Assembly: GCA_937920235.1 (NCBI GenBank) | Contig: CALGUK010000035.1 | Coordinates: 1-16,187, forward strand | Direction: 5' to 3' | Length of the DNA stretch: 16,187 nucleotides | Origin: an uncultured Clostridia bacterium | GTDB lineage: Bacteria > Bacillota > Clostridia > Oscillospirales > Acutalibacteraceae | Shown here: piece after piece, positions 6,960 to 14,441 of the stretch | Position numbering within the stretch: position 1 is the stretch's first letter | Layout of the letters: every line of letters begins with the position of its first letter | Translations under genes and position numbers: made by a program | Notes under the pieces: generated by a model | Databases searched by the model: none | What the model saw: only the letters and a program-made list of their open reading frames with translations | What the model was told of the DNA's origin: nothing

Positions 6960-7823
6960 ATGTCCCACCTAAAAACAGAAAATTTAACATTTACCTACGG
7001 TGAGGGCACTCCTTTTAAAATCACCGCACTTCAAAATGTAAATATAGAAATTTCCAAAGGTGAATTTGTCGCTGTGATAGGTCATACCGGTTCAGGTAAG
7101 AGCACTCTTGTTCAGCAACTCAACGGACTTCTTAAACCGACAAAAGGTACGGTTTTGCTCGACGGAAAAAACATTCACGAGTCAAAATCTACTCTTTTTG
7201 ATACGAGATTTCGCGTGGGACTTTGCTTTCAGTACCCGGAGTATCAGCTTTTTGAAGAAACTGTTTATAAGGATATTGCTTTCGGTCCTTCCAATATGGG
7301 ACTCTCACAGAGCGAAATTGATGAGCGCGTTAGAAATGCCGCAAAATATGTCGGAATACCCGACGATATGCTTTTAAAATCACCGTTTGACCTTTCGGGT
7401 GGAGAAAAAAGAAGAGTTGCGATTGCAGGCGTTATCTCAATGGAACCTGAATTTCTCATTCTCGATGAGCCGACAAGCGGACTTGACCCCAGAGGAAGAG
7501 AACAGATTCTTTCGCTTATTTCAGATTACCGTGACAAAACGGGTAAAACCGTAATCATTGTTTCTCACAGTATGGATGATGTTGCTCGTTTTGCAACAAA
7601 GGTTATTGTGATGAATAACGCTGAGACGGAAATGTGCGGAACTGTCGATGAGGTCTTTGAAAAATCATCTCGACTCCGTGAAATCGGACTTTCTGTTCCT
7701 CAGATAACAGAGGTTTTTATTAAGCTTCGTGAAAAGGGCTATCCAGTCAGTGAAAAAATATATACGGTTGAGCAAGGATTTCTTGAACTGAAAAAATTGT
7801 TTGAGGGGAGGGAATATTCTTGA
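6960..7823 (+). CDS. ecfA2: ECF transporter ATPase EcfA2
   Basis: The second ATPase of the ECF module; EcfA1 and EcfA2 pair head to tail. The 287-residue protein has Walker A GHTGSGKST (41-49), Q-loop in CFQYPEYQ (Q91), LSGGE signature (145-149; Glu replaces the usual Gln, which is common in EcfA2), Walker B ILDEP (D169-E170), and H-loop VSHSMDD (H203). The FQYPEYQLF motif is characteristic of EcfA2 as opposed to EcfA1. AAAGG at 6946-6950 precedes the ATG by 9 bases. Its stop overlaps the TTG start of ecfT by four bases (TTGA), so the two are translationally coupled. Confidence 0.95.
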   Translation: MSHLKTENLTFTYGEGTPFKITALQNVNIEISKGEFVAVIGHTGSGKSTLVQQLNGLLKPTKGTVLLDGKNIHESKSTLFDTRFRVGLCFQYPEYQLFEETVYKDIAFGPSNMGLSQSEIDERVRNAAKYVGIPDDMLLKSPFDLSGGEKRRVAIAGVISMEPEFLILDEPTSGLDPRGREQILSLISDYRDKTGKTVIIVSHSMDDVARFATKVIVMNNAETEMCGTVDEVFEKSSRLREIGLSVPQITEVFIKLREKGYPVSEKIYTVEQGFLELKKLFEGREYS

Positions 7824-8662
7824 TCAAGGATATTACTATCGGTCAGTATTTTCCTATGAATTCAATAATTCATAGGCTTGACCCGAGAATAAAATTGCTT
7901 TTTACGGTTGTTTTTATCGTTATGGCATTTCTTTCCACAAACTTTATTTCTTTGTTCTTTGCACTTTTTTCGGCAGGATGTATAATTGCTTTTTCAAAAA
8001 TTCCCTTAAAAACGGTTGTCAAAGGCTTGCGACCTATTCTTTTAATTGTGATAATCACATCGGTCCTTCAGATTGCCTATGTAAAAACGGGTATTGTGCT
8101 TATTGATGAGTGGAAGATAAAAATTACCAGCGGCGGTGTTCTGACGGCTCTCTTTATGGCACTTCGCATTTCGCTTCTTATCGTTATGAGCACTATGCTC
8201 ACATATACAACATCTCCGACAGCTCTTACTAACGGACTTGACCGCCTGTTTGCACCCTTCAAAAAAATCGGAATTGATTTTCATACCGTAACAATGATAA
8301 TGACTATCGCACTCAGATTTATTCCGACTTTGATTGAAGAGGTAGATAAAATTATGAGTGCTCAGAAATCAAGGGGAGCTTCGTTTGATAAAGGAAACAT
8401 TCTGAAAAGGGCAAAGGCTTTGATTCCGTTGTTTATCCCTCTTTTGTTCAATTCTATCAGACGAGCCTATGAGCTTGCAAACGCTATGACATGCCGTTGC
8501 TATAACGGCGGTCAGGGGAAAACCACTATGAACGCACTGAAATTTTCCCGATATGATTATATGTCACTTTTAATAACGGCTATATTTATTGCAGTAATAG
8601 TTTTACTGAATATTTTTTGTGGTGAATATAATGCGGAATATACTTTTAACCTTGCGGTATGA
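7820..8662 (+). CDS. ecfT: ECF transporter transmembrane subunit EcfT
   Basis: EcfT is the membrane scaffold that links the EcfA1A2 pair to the substrate-binding S-component. The 280-residue protein has the conserved N-terminal HRLDPRIKLL (18-27), several hydrophobic helices (about 27-58, 70-88, 106-131, 157-172, 202-212 and 247-267) and two cytosolic coupling motifs: AQKSRGA (181-187) and AMTCRCY (222-228), matching the Ala-x-x-x-Arg-Gly pattern that docks on the ATPases. The start is TTG with a strong GGAGGG (7807-7812) 7 bases upstream; it overlaps the ecfA2 stop by 4 bases. The 3' end overlaps truA by 32 bases, so the last 10 residues are encoded in shared DNA. No S-component gene is in the window, as expected for a shared (group II) module. 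Confidence 0.94.
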   Translation: MIKDITIGQYFPMNSIIHRLDPRIKLLFTVVFIVMAFLSTNFISLFFALFSAGCIIAFSKIPLKTVVKGLRPILLIVIITSVLQIAYVKTGIVLIDEWKIKITSGGVLTALFMALRISLLIVMSTMLTYTTSPTALTNGLDRLFAPFKKIGIDFHTVTMIMTIALRFIPTLIEEVDKIMSAQKSRGASFDKGNILKRAKALIPLFIPLLFNSIRRAYELANAMTCRCYNGGQGKTTMNALKFSRYDYMSLLITAIFIAVIVLLNIFCGEYNAEYTFNLAV

Positions 8663-9365
8663 CGGCTCTGCCTTTCACGGATGGCAGATTCAGCCCAACG
8701 CAGATACCGTTCAGCAGCAGCTTTGTGATGCATTCAGAAAAATCAGCGGTAATAATGAAAATATAATAGGATGCAGCAGAACCGATGCAGGAGTACATGC
8801 GGATATGTTTTGCTGTAATATCAGAACGGAATGTAATGTAACTGCCGAAAAATTGCCTGATGCACTTAACTTTTATCTTCCGGAAAGTATATCGGTCTAT
8901 GATTGCCGTGATGTCGATTTTGATTTTCACGCAAGATATGACTGTAAAGGAAAAGAATATGTGTATCTGATTTATAACGGAAAATACAGAAATCCTTTTT
9001 ATGAGAAAAAAGCAATGTTCTATCCGTATAAATTGGATGCAGATATGCTAAATAAAGAGGCAAAAGCATTTGAAGGCATTCACGATTTCTCCGCTTTCTG
9101 CAGTGCAGGAACAGAGATTGAAAATAAAGTGCGCGAGATATATTCCTGTAATGTTGTCCGAAAAGGTGATATTGTTGAGATTAGTGTCAGCGGAAACGGA
9201 TTTTTATATAATATGGTCCGTATCATTGCAGGGACATTGCTTGATATACAACGCGGAAAAATCCGGCAGGGAAATATTCCTGCAATAATTGAAGGCCTTG
9301 ATCGCGAAAAAGCAGGAGTTACTGTTGAGGCGCAGGGACTTTATCTGAAAAAAGTTTTTTATTGA
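8631..9365 (+). CDS. truA: tRNA pseudouridine(38-40) synthase TruA
   Basis: TruA isomerises uridine to pseudouridine at positions 38-40 in the anticodon arm of many tRNAs. From the ATG at 8631 it has 244 residues and starts MRNILLTLRYDG, as the family usually does. The catalytic aspartate is D52 in CSRTDAGVHA. RYDCKGKEYVY, FEGIHDFSAFCS and GNGFLYNMVRIIAGTL are further family blocks. In-frame GTG codons at 8619 and 8622 would add four residues with no better ribosome site; GGTG at 8621-8624 stands 6 bases before the ATG. The start lies 32 bases inside ecfT, indicating coupled translation. In many Firmicutes ecfA1-ecfA2-ecfT-truA lies within the ribosomal protein cluster after rplQ; here the block sits among ruv, glm and pgsA genes. 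Confidence 0.96.
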   Translation: MRNILLTLRYDGSAFHGWQIQPNADTVQQQLCDAFRKISGNNENIIGCSRTDAGVHADMFCCNIRTECNVTAEKLPDALNFYLPESISVYDCRDVDFDFHARYDCKGKEYVYLIYNGKYRNPFYEKKAMFYPYKLDADMLNKEAKAFEGIHDFSAFCSAGTEIENKVREIYSCNVVRKGDIVEISVSGNGFLYNMVRIIAGTLLDIQRGKIRQGNIPAIIEGLDREKAGVTVEAQGLYLKKVFY

Positions 9366-9384
9366 TGATTGTGTGGTGTGACGA

Positions 9385-10590
9385 GTGGAAGATAATAAAA
9401 GAAATACTGTAAAACGTCCGAGGAGGAAAAAACACAAAAAGCTTACGGTAAGCGTAAAGGGAGCAAAAACACTAAAGCTTCTTGCCGTAATCCTCGTTGT
9501 TCTTTTGCTTATAATTCTTGCGGCGGCACAGTTCGGGGGAGTGACCTTTTCTACAATAACCGATAATATCAGAACGGCTGTTGCGGGAATAGGAACCGGA
9601 GACGGTTATCCTTACAGAATGAACGGTGTGGAAATAAGCGATGCAGGAATAACAAATTCTGACCTGCTTCTCGTATATGACGATACGGTCAGGGTACTTG
9701 ATTCAACGGCAAAGGAGATATCAAATCTTCCTCATTCCTTTGACCATCCTGTTATGAGCAGTAACAGTGGCAGAGCGTTGGTATATGATGAGGGTGGTAC
9801 TAAATTCCGCGTTCAGTCAAAAACAAGAGTTCTTTATGAAAAAGAGCTTGATTATATGATTTTGACGGGCTCAATGGGTAAGGACGGTACGGTTGCTATC
9901 GGTTCCCGTGCTGAAGATGCTCAGAGTATGCTTACCGTTTACAATACAAAAGAAGAGGAAGTCTTTGTGTGGAAATGTGCTAAGGAAAACATAATTTCCT
10001 GTGATGTTTCGGATAACGGGAAGCTTTATGCCGTAACTGTTCTTGGTGTTGATAACGGATCTGTATATTCAAAGGTTTACATTTTCAATAAAAAGGACGA
10101 AGAGCCGAGAGCAACATTTGAATATCCTGACAGTGCGGTTTCTTCCGTTCAGTTCTTATCAAATGAAACCTTATTCGTATTCGGAAACAATGTGTGTGAA
10201 GTTATAAAGGGAGACAAGGTTAAAGAAAAAATTGACGTTTCGGTCAATACTCCGTATAAGCTTTATATTTCAGATAATAATACTGCGGTCGTAGTGTTGT
10301 CAAAGTATTCAAGTACAACGCAGAAGATTATAAGAGTTTATGATAAATCAGGATCAGAACTTTATTCAAAGGAGATTGACGGACTCATAAAATCCGTTGC
10401 TACTGATGGTAAATACACCGCTGTCCTCACCGACGAAAATGTTCAGATTTACAATTCAAAAGGTGAAAAGAGCGGCATGACCAGTGTTAATACCGATGCA
10501 GAAAAGGTTATGATTTCCGGCAGAAATACATATGTTTACTCAGTCGATAAAATTGAAAAGTTTTCTTCGGTAAAAAATAATGAAGAATAA
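9385..10590 (+). CDS. DUF5711-like membrane-anchored beta-propeller protein
   Basis: A 401-residue protein of unknown function. It begins with a very basic cytosolic stretch (RPRRKKHKK at 11-19), then one hydrophobic helix (about 30-48), then a long extracytoplasmic region. That region is made of short repeating beta-rich units, for example LLLVYDDTVRVLDS, GRALVYDEGG, MLTVYNTKEEEVF, SKVYIFNKK, IIRVYDKSGSELYS and VQIYNSKGE, which is what a WD40/YVTN-type propeller looks like. This matches my memory of the Clostridia family DUF5711; the family name is from recall. The start is GTG: the codon at 9379 is an in-frame stop and no ATG occurs before residue 78. The ribosome site (GGTG, 9375-9378) is weak. 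cvpA follows after 16 bases, so an envelope role with CvpA is plausible but unproven. Confidence 0.7.
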   Translation: MEDNKRNTVKRPRRKKHKKLTVSVKGAKTLKLLAVILVVLLLIILAAAQFGGVTFSTITDNIRTAVAGIGTGDGYPYRMNGVEISDAGITNSDLLLVYDDTVRVLDSTAKEISNLPHSFDHPVMSSNSGRALVYDEGGTKFRVQSKTRVLYEKELDYMILTGSMGKDGTVAIGSRAEDAQSMLTVYNTKEEEVFVWKCAKENIISCDVSDNGKLYAVTVLGVDNGSVYSKVYIFNKKDEEPRATFEYPDSAVSSVQFLSNETLFVFGNNVCEVIKGDKVKEKIDVSVNTPYKLYISDNNTAVVVLSKYSSTTQKIIRVYDKSGSELYSKEIDGLIKSVATDGKYTAVLTDENVQIYNSKGEKSGMTSVNTDAEKVMISGRNTYVYSVDKIEKFSSVKNNEE

Positions 10591-10606
10591 CTTTTGAGGT
10601 GAAAAT

Positions 10607-11317
10607 ATGAATATTATTTTAGATGTTATATTGATTGCAATTTTTGCTGCAATAGTTTTTGCGGCGGTAAAAAAAGGATTTATGCTTTCTCTGCTTGAGC
10701 TTGTTGCCGTTATTGCTGCACTCGTTCTTGCGTTTCAGCTCAGCCCTGTCGTATCGCAGGCCGCATACGACGGTGTTGTTGAAAAGAGCCTTATAGAAAC
10801 AGTAGAGACACAGATAGACGAAACATTGAACTTGTCGGAAACCGGAACTCAGGCTGAGGTCATATTAAATGCAATTCCCGGATTTATGGTAGATTTCGCA
10901 TCCTCAGCAGGAATTGAAGTGGAAGAGATAAAAGCTAAGATTTCATCAGAAAACTTTTCATCCGAAAATCTTGCAACGGAGCTTGTCACAAAGGTAGCAC
11001 AGCCGATTGTTGTGGGGGCACTGACAGTCGTGTTTTTCCTTTTGCTTGCAGGTGTTTTGCTGTTCCTGTTCAAATGGCTTGCACAAATTCTTTCAAAGCT
11101 GTTTAAATTACCTCTTATTGGAACAGCTAACAAGGCTTTGGGCGGTGTGCTCGGTGCTTGTAAAGGTATTATGGTAATCGTATTTATCAGCACAATCCTT
11201 GAACTTATCTTTGCGGGTGGGGAAAACGAAATATCATCAGCAATCAATAACTCATATGTTATCGGCTTGCTTGATAATGTGAATCCGTTTTTAAATTCAC
11301 TTAAAGAAATATTTTGA
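10607..11317 (+). CDS. CvpA family membrane protein
   Basis: A 236-residue integral membrane protein of the CvpA family, named for colicin V production in E. coli; in Firmicutes its role is not well defined and is linked to envelope function. Hydrophobic helices are seen near 3-20, 27-46, 133-157 and 180-203. Between the second and third lies an extracytoplasmic segment of about 85 residues, which is longer than in the shortest family members. The family signature is the NKALGGVLGACKG stretch (175-187) before the last helix. GAGGTG at 10596-10601 stands 5 bases before the ATG. It is flanked by the DUF5711-like gene (16-base gap) and pgsA (16-base gap), forming a group of three membrane-associated genes. 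Confidence 0.85.
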   Translation: MNIILDVILIAIFAAIVFAAVKKGFMLSLLELVAVIAALVLAFQLSPVVSQAAYDGVVEKSLIETVETQIDETLNLSETGTQAEVILNAIPGFMVDFASSAGIEVEEIKAKISSENFSSENLATELVTKVAQPIVVGALTVVFFLLLAGVLLFLFKWLAQILSKLFKLPLIGTANKALGGVLGACKGIMVIVFISTILELIFAGGENEISSAINNSYVIGLLDNVNPFLNSLKEIF

Positions 11318-11333
11318 TAAGGAGTAAAATGTT

Positions 11334-11990
11334 ATGAGTGAGGAGAAAAAAACATTAAAACAAAATGTCAAAGAATTGTTTAAGGGCTCTTTGACGGTAC
11401 CTAATCTTATTTCTGTAATCAGAATTCTGTTAATCCCTGTAATTGCCGTGCTATACTATAAAGGCTATATCTGGTGGACGGTGTTCTTTATTTTCCTTTC
11501 GGGAATATCGGACGCTGTTGACGGCAAAATCGCAAGAAAATTCAATCAGGTGTCGGCTTTAGGAAAAATTCTTGACCCTGTTGCAGACAAGCTTACCATT
11601 TTTGCTCTCGCAATTGTCTTATTTCTTAAGTTTAAAGAAGCACAGAGTGAGGCTATGCAGGCATTTGCATGGGTATTCCTTCTATTTATAGCCAAGGATC
11701 TGATTATGATTATCGGCGGCGCAGTTCTTATTGCACTCGGCACACGACCTAGTGCTGCAGAAATCTGGGGAAAAGTAGCAACATTTGCGTTCTATGTAGT
11801 AATGGTTGTAATTATCGGGTTTGGTCCGGAAATCGGTGCAATCAGTGCATATTACCCGCAATTTACAATTCCCGAAACATTGATGTTTGTGCTGGTGGTA
11901 GTAGCTGTTATTCTGACTTTTATAGCATTTTTCAGCTATGTTCCGGGAGCACTTAAGCAGATGAAAGAAAATTCAAAGAAAAACAAATAA
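11334..11990 (+). CDS. pgsA: CDP-diacylglycerol--glycerol-3-phosphate 3-phosphatidyltransferase PgsA
   Basis: PgsA makes phosphatidylglycerophosphate from CDP-diacylglycerol and glycerol-3-phosphate, the committed step to phosphatidylglycerol and cardiolipin. The 218-residue protein has the complete CDP-alcohol phosphatidyltransferase motif: D60, D63-G64, A67-R68, then eight residues, G77, D81 and D85. These bind the metal ions and the CDP moiety. TVPNLISVIRILLIPVI (21-37) is the usual PgsA start of the first helix, after a 20-residue basic N-terminal stretch, and further helices follow to about 205. AAGGAG at 11319-11324 precedes the ATG by 9 bases. PgsA, phosphatidylserine synthase and cardiolipin-type enzymes share the fold; length and N-terminal pattern favour PgsA. 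Confidence 0.92.
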   Translation: MSEEKKTLKQNVKELFKGSLTVPNLISVIRILLIPVIAVLYYKGYIWWTVFFIFLSGISDAVDGKIARKFNQVSALGKILDPVADKLTIFALAIVLFLKFKEAQSEAMQAFAWVFLLFIAKDLIMIIGGAVLIALGTRPSAAEIWGKVATFAFYVVMVVIIGFGPEIGAISAYYPQFTIPETLMFVLVVVAVILTFIAFFSYVPGALKQMKENSKKNK

Positions 11991-12004
11991 AAAGAGGACA
12001 CGCA

Positions 12005-14320
12005 ATGAACAAAAATATGGTTTGCAACAGATGCAAGCAAAGACCTGCCGTAATCTTTATCACAAAGATGGAAGGCGATAAGACAATCAATGAGGGTCTG
12101 TGCATAAAGTGTGCTATGGAAATGAATATCGGCCCGATTAAGCAGATGATGGATAATATGGGTATAACCGAAGAGCAGCTTGATGATATGAATGAACAGA
12201 TGGAACAGATGATGGAAAGCATGGGCGACGATTTTGAGCTCGGTGGTGCATCAACATTTCCTTTTATGCAAAATATGGGTATGATGCCTATGGATGTTCC
12301 GGAAGAAAATATTAAGGACCTTAATAATGACGGAAAGAAGACCGACAGAAAATCAAAGAAAAAGCAGGGTACAAAAAATGACCGCAGAAAAATGCTGTCA
12401 CTTTATTGTACCGATCTTACTGCCCGTGCCCGTGAGGGAAAGCTTGACAGAATTATCGGCAGAGACACCGAAATTGCCCGTACGGTTCAGATCCTCTGCA
12501 GAAGAACAAAAAACAATCCCTGCCTTATCGGTGAACCCGGTGTAGGTAAAACAGCAATCGCAGAAGGCCTTGCTCAAAGAATTGCAGACGGAAATGTTCC
12601 GGCAAAGCTTATGGATAAAGAAATTCATCTTCTTGATCTGACGGCGCTTGTAGCCGGTACCCAGTTCCGCGGTCAGTTTGAAAGCAGAATCAAGGGACTT
12701 GTTGAAGAGGTCAAGAATGAGGGTAATATCATTCTCTTTATTGATGAAGTTCACAATCTTGTGGGAACGGGTGATGCCGAAGGCTCAATGAATGCCGCGA
12801 ACATTCTCAAGCCGGCTCTTTCCCGCGGTGCAATTCAGGTTATAGGTGCAACTACCTTCAATGAATACAGAAAGCATATTGAAAAAGATGCCGCTCTTGA
12901 GCGCCGTTTTCAGCCGGTAAAGGTTGAAGAGCCTTCAATTGAGGATACTTTCAAGATGCTTGTCGGAATTAAAGGATATTATGAGCTTTTCCACCGTGTT
13001 CAGATAAGTGATAATCTTGTATATAAGGCAGTAACTCTTTCAGAGAGATATATTACCGACAGATTTCTGCCTGATAAAGCAATCGACTTGCTTGACGAAG
13101 CTTGTACCTGCGCTAACCTTCGTAATAAAGCGATAAGCGAAAATGAAATCAATGAAAATCGGATTTCTGCTCTTAAAAAAGAGCTTGAGGAACTGGAAGA
13201 GAGAGTTGCAAATCCCGATAAGGACGAGGATCTTAATCCTGTTTACGAGGATTTATACAGAACCAAAGGCGAGCTTGCGGTATGCGAGGGTAAAGCCCCG
13301 GAGCTTCAGGAAAAAGCAAAGGATAATAATGTTACGGAAGAAGATCTTGCAAAGGTGATAAATCTTTGGACAGGTATTCCTGCAACAAAGGTTGTTGAGG
13401 GCGATGTTAACAGACTTAAAGGTCTTGAGGACAGACTTATGGAAAAGGTTATAGGTCAGGAAGAGGCTGTAAAGCTTGTTGCAAATGCAATCAAGCGAAG
13501 CAGAATTCAATTGACATTACAGAAGCGTCCTGCCTCCTTTATTTTTGTCGGACCTACAGGTGTTGGAAAAACTGAACTTGTAAAACAGCTTTCTACTGAA
13601 CTGTTTGATACTCCCGAAACACTCATCCGCCTTGATATGAGCGAGTTTATGGAAAAACATTCGGTTTCACGTCTTATAGGTTCGCCTCCGGGATATGTCG
13701 GATATGATGAAGCGGGTCAGTTGACCGAAAAGGTTCGCAGAAAGCCGTATTCCATCATCCTTTTTGATGAGATTGAAAAAGCCCATCCCGATGTTATGAA
13801 TATTCTTCTTCAGATTCTTGATGAAGGCAAGACTAACGACGCCCATGGCAGAACAGTAAGCTTTGCAAATACCGTGATTATTATGACATCAAATGCGGGC
13901 AGTCAGAAGGCTGAAACATCACTCGGATTCGGTAAAACAACAAAGGATATTTCAAAAGAAAAAGTTCTTAAGGCACTCAATGAGTTCTTGCGTCCTGAGT
14001 TTATAGGCAGAGTTGATGAAATCGTCGTGTTTAATCCTCTTGATAATGAGGATTACAAGAAAATTGCCGTTCTTATGATTGATGAAATGAAAACAGTTCT
14101 TAAGGACAAGGGAATTGAACTTGTTTATGATGATAATATTCCGTCTGCTATTGTTGCAAAAATGGACGGTAATGTTCGCGGTGCGCGTGATTTGAGAAAC
14201 GTCATCCGCCGTAATATCGAGGATAAGGTTTCAACACTTATGATTGATAATCTCGGCACAGTAATAAACAAAATTCTTATAACATCAGATGACAATGATA
14301 TTCAGGTAAATTTTGAATAA
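12005..14320 (+). CDS. clpE: ClpE-like AAA+ unfoldase with N-terminal zinc finger
   Basis: A 771-residue Clp/Hsp100 ATPase that unfolds proteins, probably for ClpP. Instead of the usual Clp-N repeats it starts with a four-cysteine zinc finger (C7-x2-C10 and C33-x2-C36), as in ClpE and McsA. Residues 38-96 are methionine-rich and acidic (15 Met in 59), followed by a Lys/Arg-rich linker (about 110-129). The first AAA+ module has Walker A GEPGVGKT (176-183) and Walker B D247-E248. A short coiled-coil middle region spans about 380-430. The second module has Walker A GPTGVGKT (516-523) and Walker B D588-E589. LGF at 640-642 matches the ClpP-docking loop tripeptide. GAGG at 11994-11997 precedes the ATG by 7 bases. 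No CtsR or CIRCE operator is visible upstream. ClpC is the alternative name, but the zinc finger argues for ClpE. Confidence 0.88.
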   Translation: MNKNMVCNRCKQRPAVIFITKMEGDKTINEGLCIKCAMEMNIGPIKQMMDNMGITEEQLDDMNEQMEQMMESMGDDFELGGASTFPFMQNMGMMPMDVPEENIKDLNNDGKKTDRKSKKKQGTKNDRRKMLSLYCTDLTARAREGKLDRIIGRDTEIARTVQILCRRTKNNPCLIGEPGVGKTAIAEGLAQRIADGNVPAKLMDKEIHLLDLTALVAGTQFRGQFESRIKGLVEEVKNEGNIILFIDEVHNLVGTGDAEGSMNAANILKPALSRGAIQVIGATTFNEYRKHIEKDAALERRFQPVKVEEPSIEDTFKMLVGIKGYYELFHRVQISDNLVYKAVTLSERYITDRFLPDKAIDLLDEACTCANLRNKAISENEINENRISALKKELEELEERVANPDKDEDLNPVYEDLYRTKGELAVCEGKAPELQEKAKDNNVTEEDLAKVINLWTGIPATKVVEGDVNRLKGLEDRLMEKVIGQEEAVKLVANAIKRSRIQLTLQKRPASFIFVGPTGVGKTELVKQLSTELFDTPETLIRLDMSEFMEKHSVSRLIGSPPGYVGYDEAGQLTEKVRRKPYSIILFDEIEKAHPDVMNILLQILDEGKTNDAHGRTVSFANTVIIMTSNAGSQKAETSLGFGKTTKDISKEKVLKALNEFLRPEFIGRVDEIVVFNPLDNEDYKKIAVLMIDEMKTVLKDKGIELVYDDNIPSAIVAKMDGNVRGARDLRNVIRRNIEDKVSTLMIDNLGTVINKILITSDDNDIQVNFE

Positions 14321-14344
14321 CTGCAAGTTGTTTTAACGCTGAAA

Positions 14345-14385
14345 AAGGACAGCAGCCAAATTGGTTGCTGTCCTTCATTTATATT
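14345..14385 (+). terminator. Stem-loop terminator after clpE
   Basis: AAGGACAGCAGCC (14345-14357) pairs with GGTTGCTGTCCTT (14363-14375), with one G-U pair and a 5-base AAATT loop. A moderately T-rich stretch follows (CATTTATATTTTT, to about 14388). It lies 24 bases after the clpE stop and closes the long run. The T tract is interrupted, so read-through into the ZIP gene is possible. Confidence 0.8.
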
Positions 14386-14417
14386 TTTCCGATATGCACC
14401 TCAAAGTGTTCAGAGAA

Positions 14418-14423
14418 TATAAT
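14418..14423 (+). promoter_or_regulatory. Possible -10 box of the ZIP gene
   Basis: A perfect TATAAT is at 14418-14423. The hexamer 17 bases upstream (TGCACC, 14395-14400) is a poor -35 and there is no extended TG. The start of transcription would fall at about 14430, on top of the AGGAGGT ribosome site, leaving almost no leader. This is therefore only a weak candidate. Confidence 0.3.
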
Positions 14424-14441
14424 GGATACAGGAGGTGCTGT

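Noticed and set aside
14361..14441. 27-codon N-terminal extension of the ZIP gene from a TTG at 14361
   Set aside because: The TTG is within the right arm of the clpE terminator and has no ribosome site; the ATG at 14442 has a perfect AGGAGGT and begins the first membrane helix.
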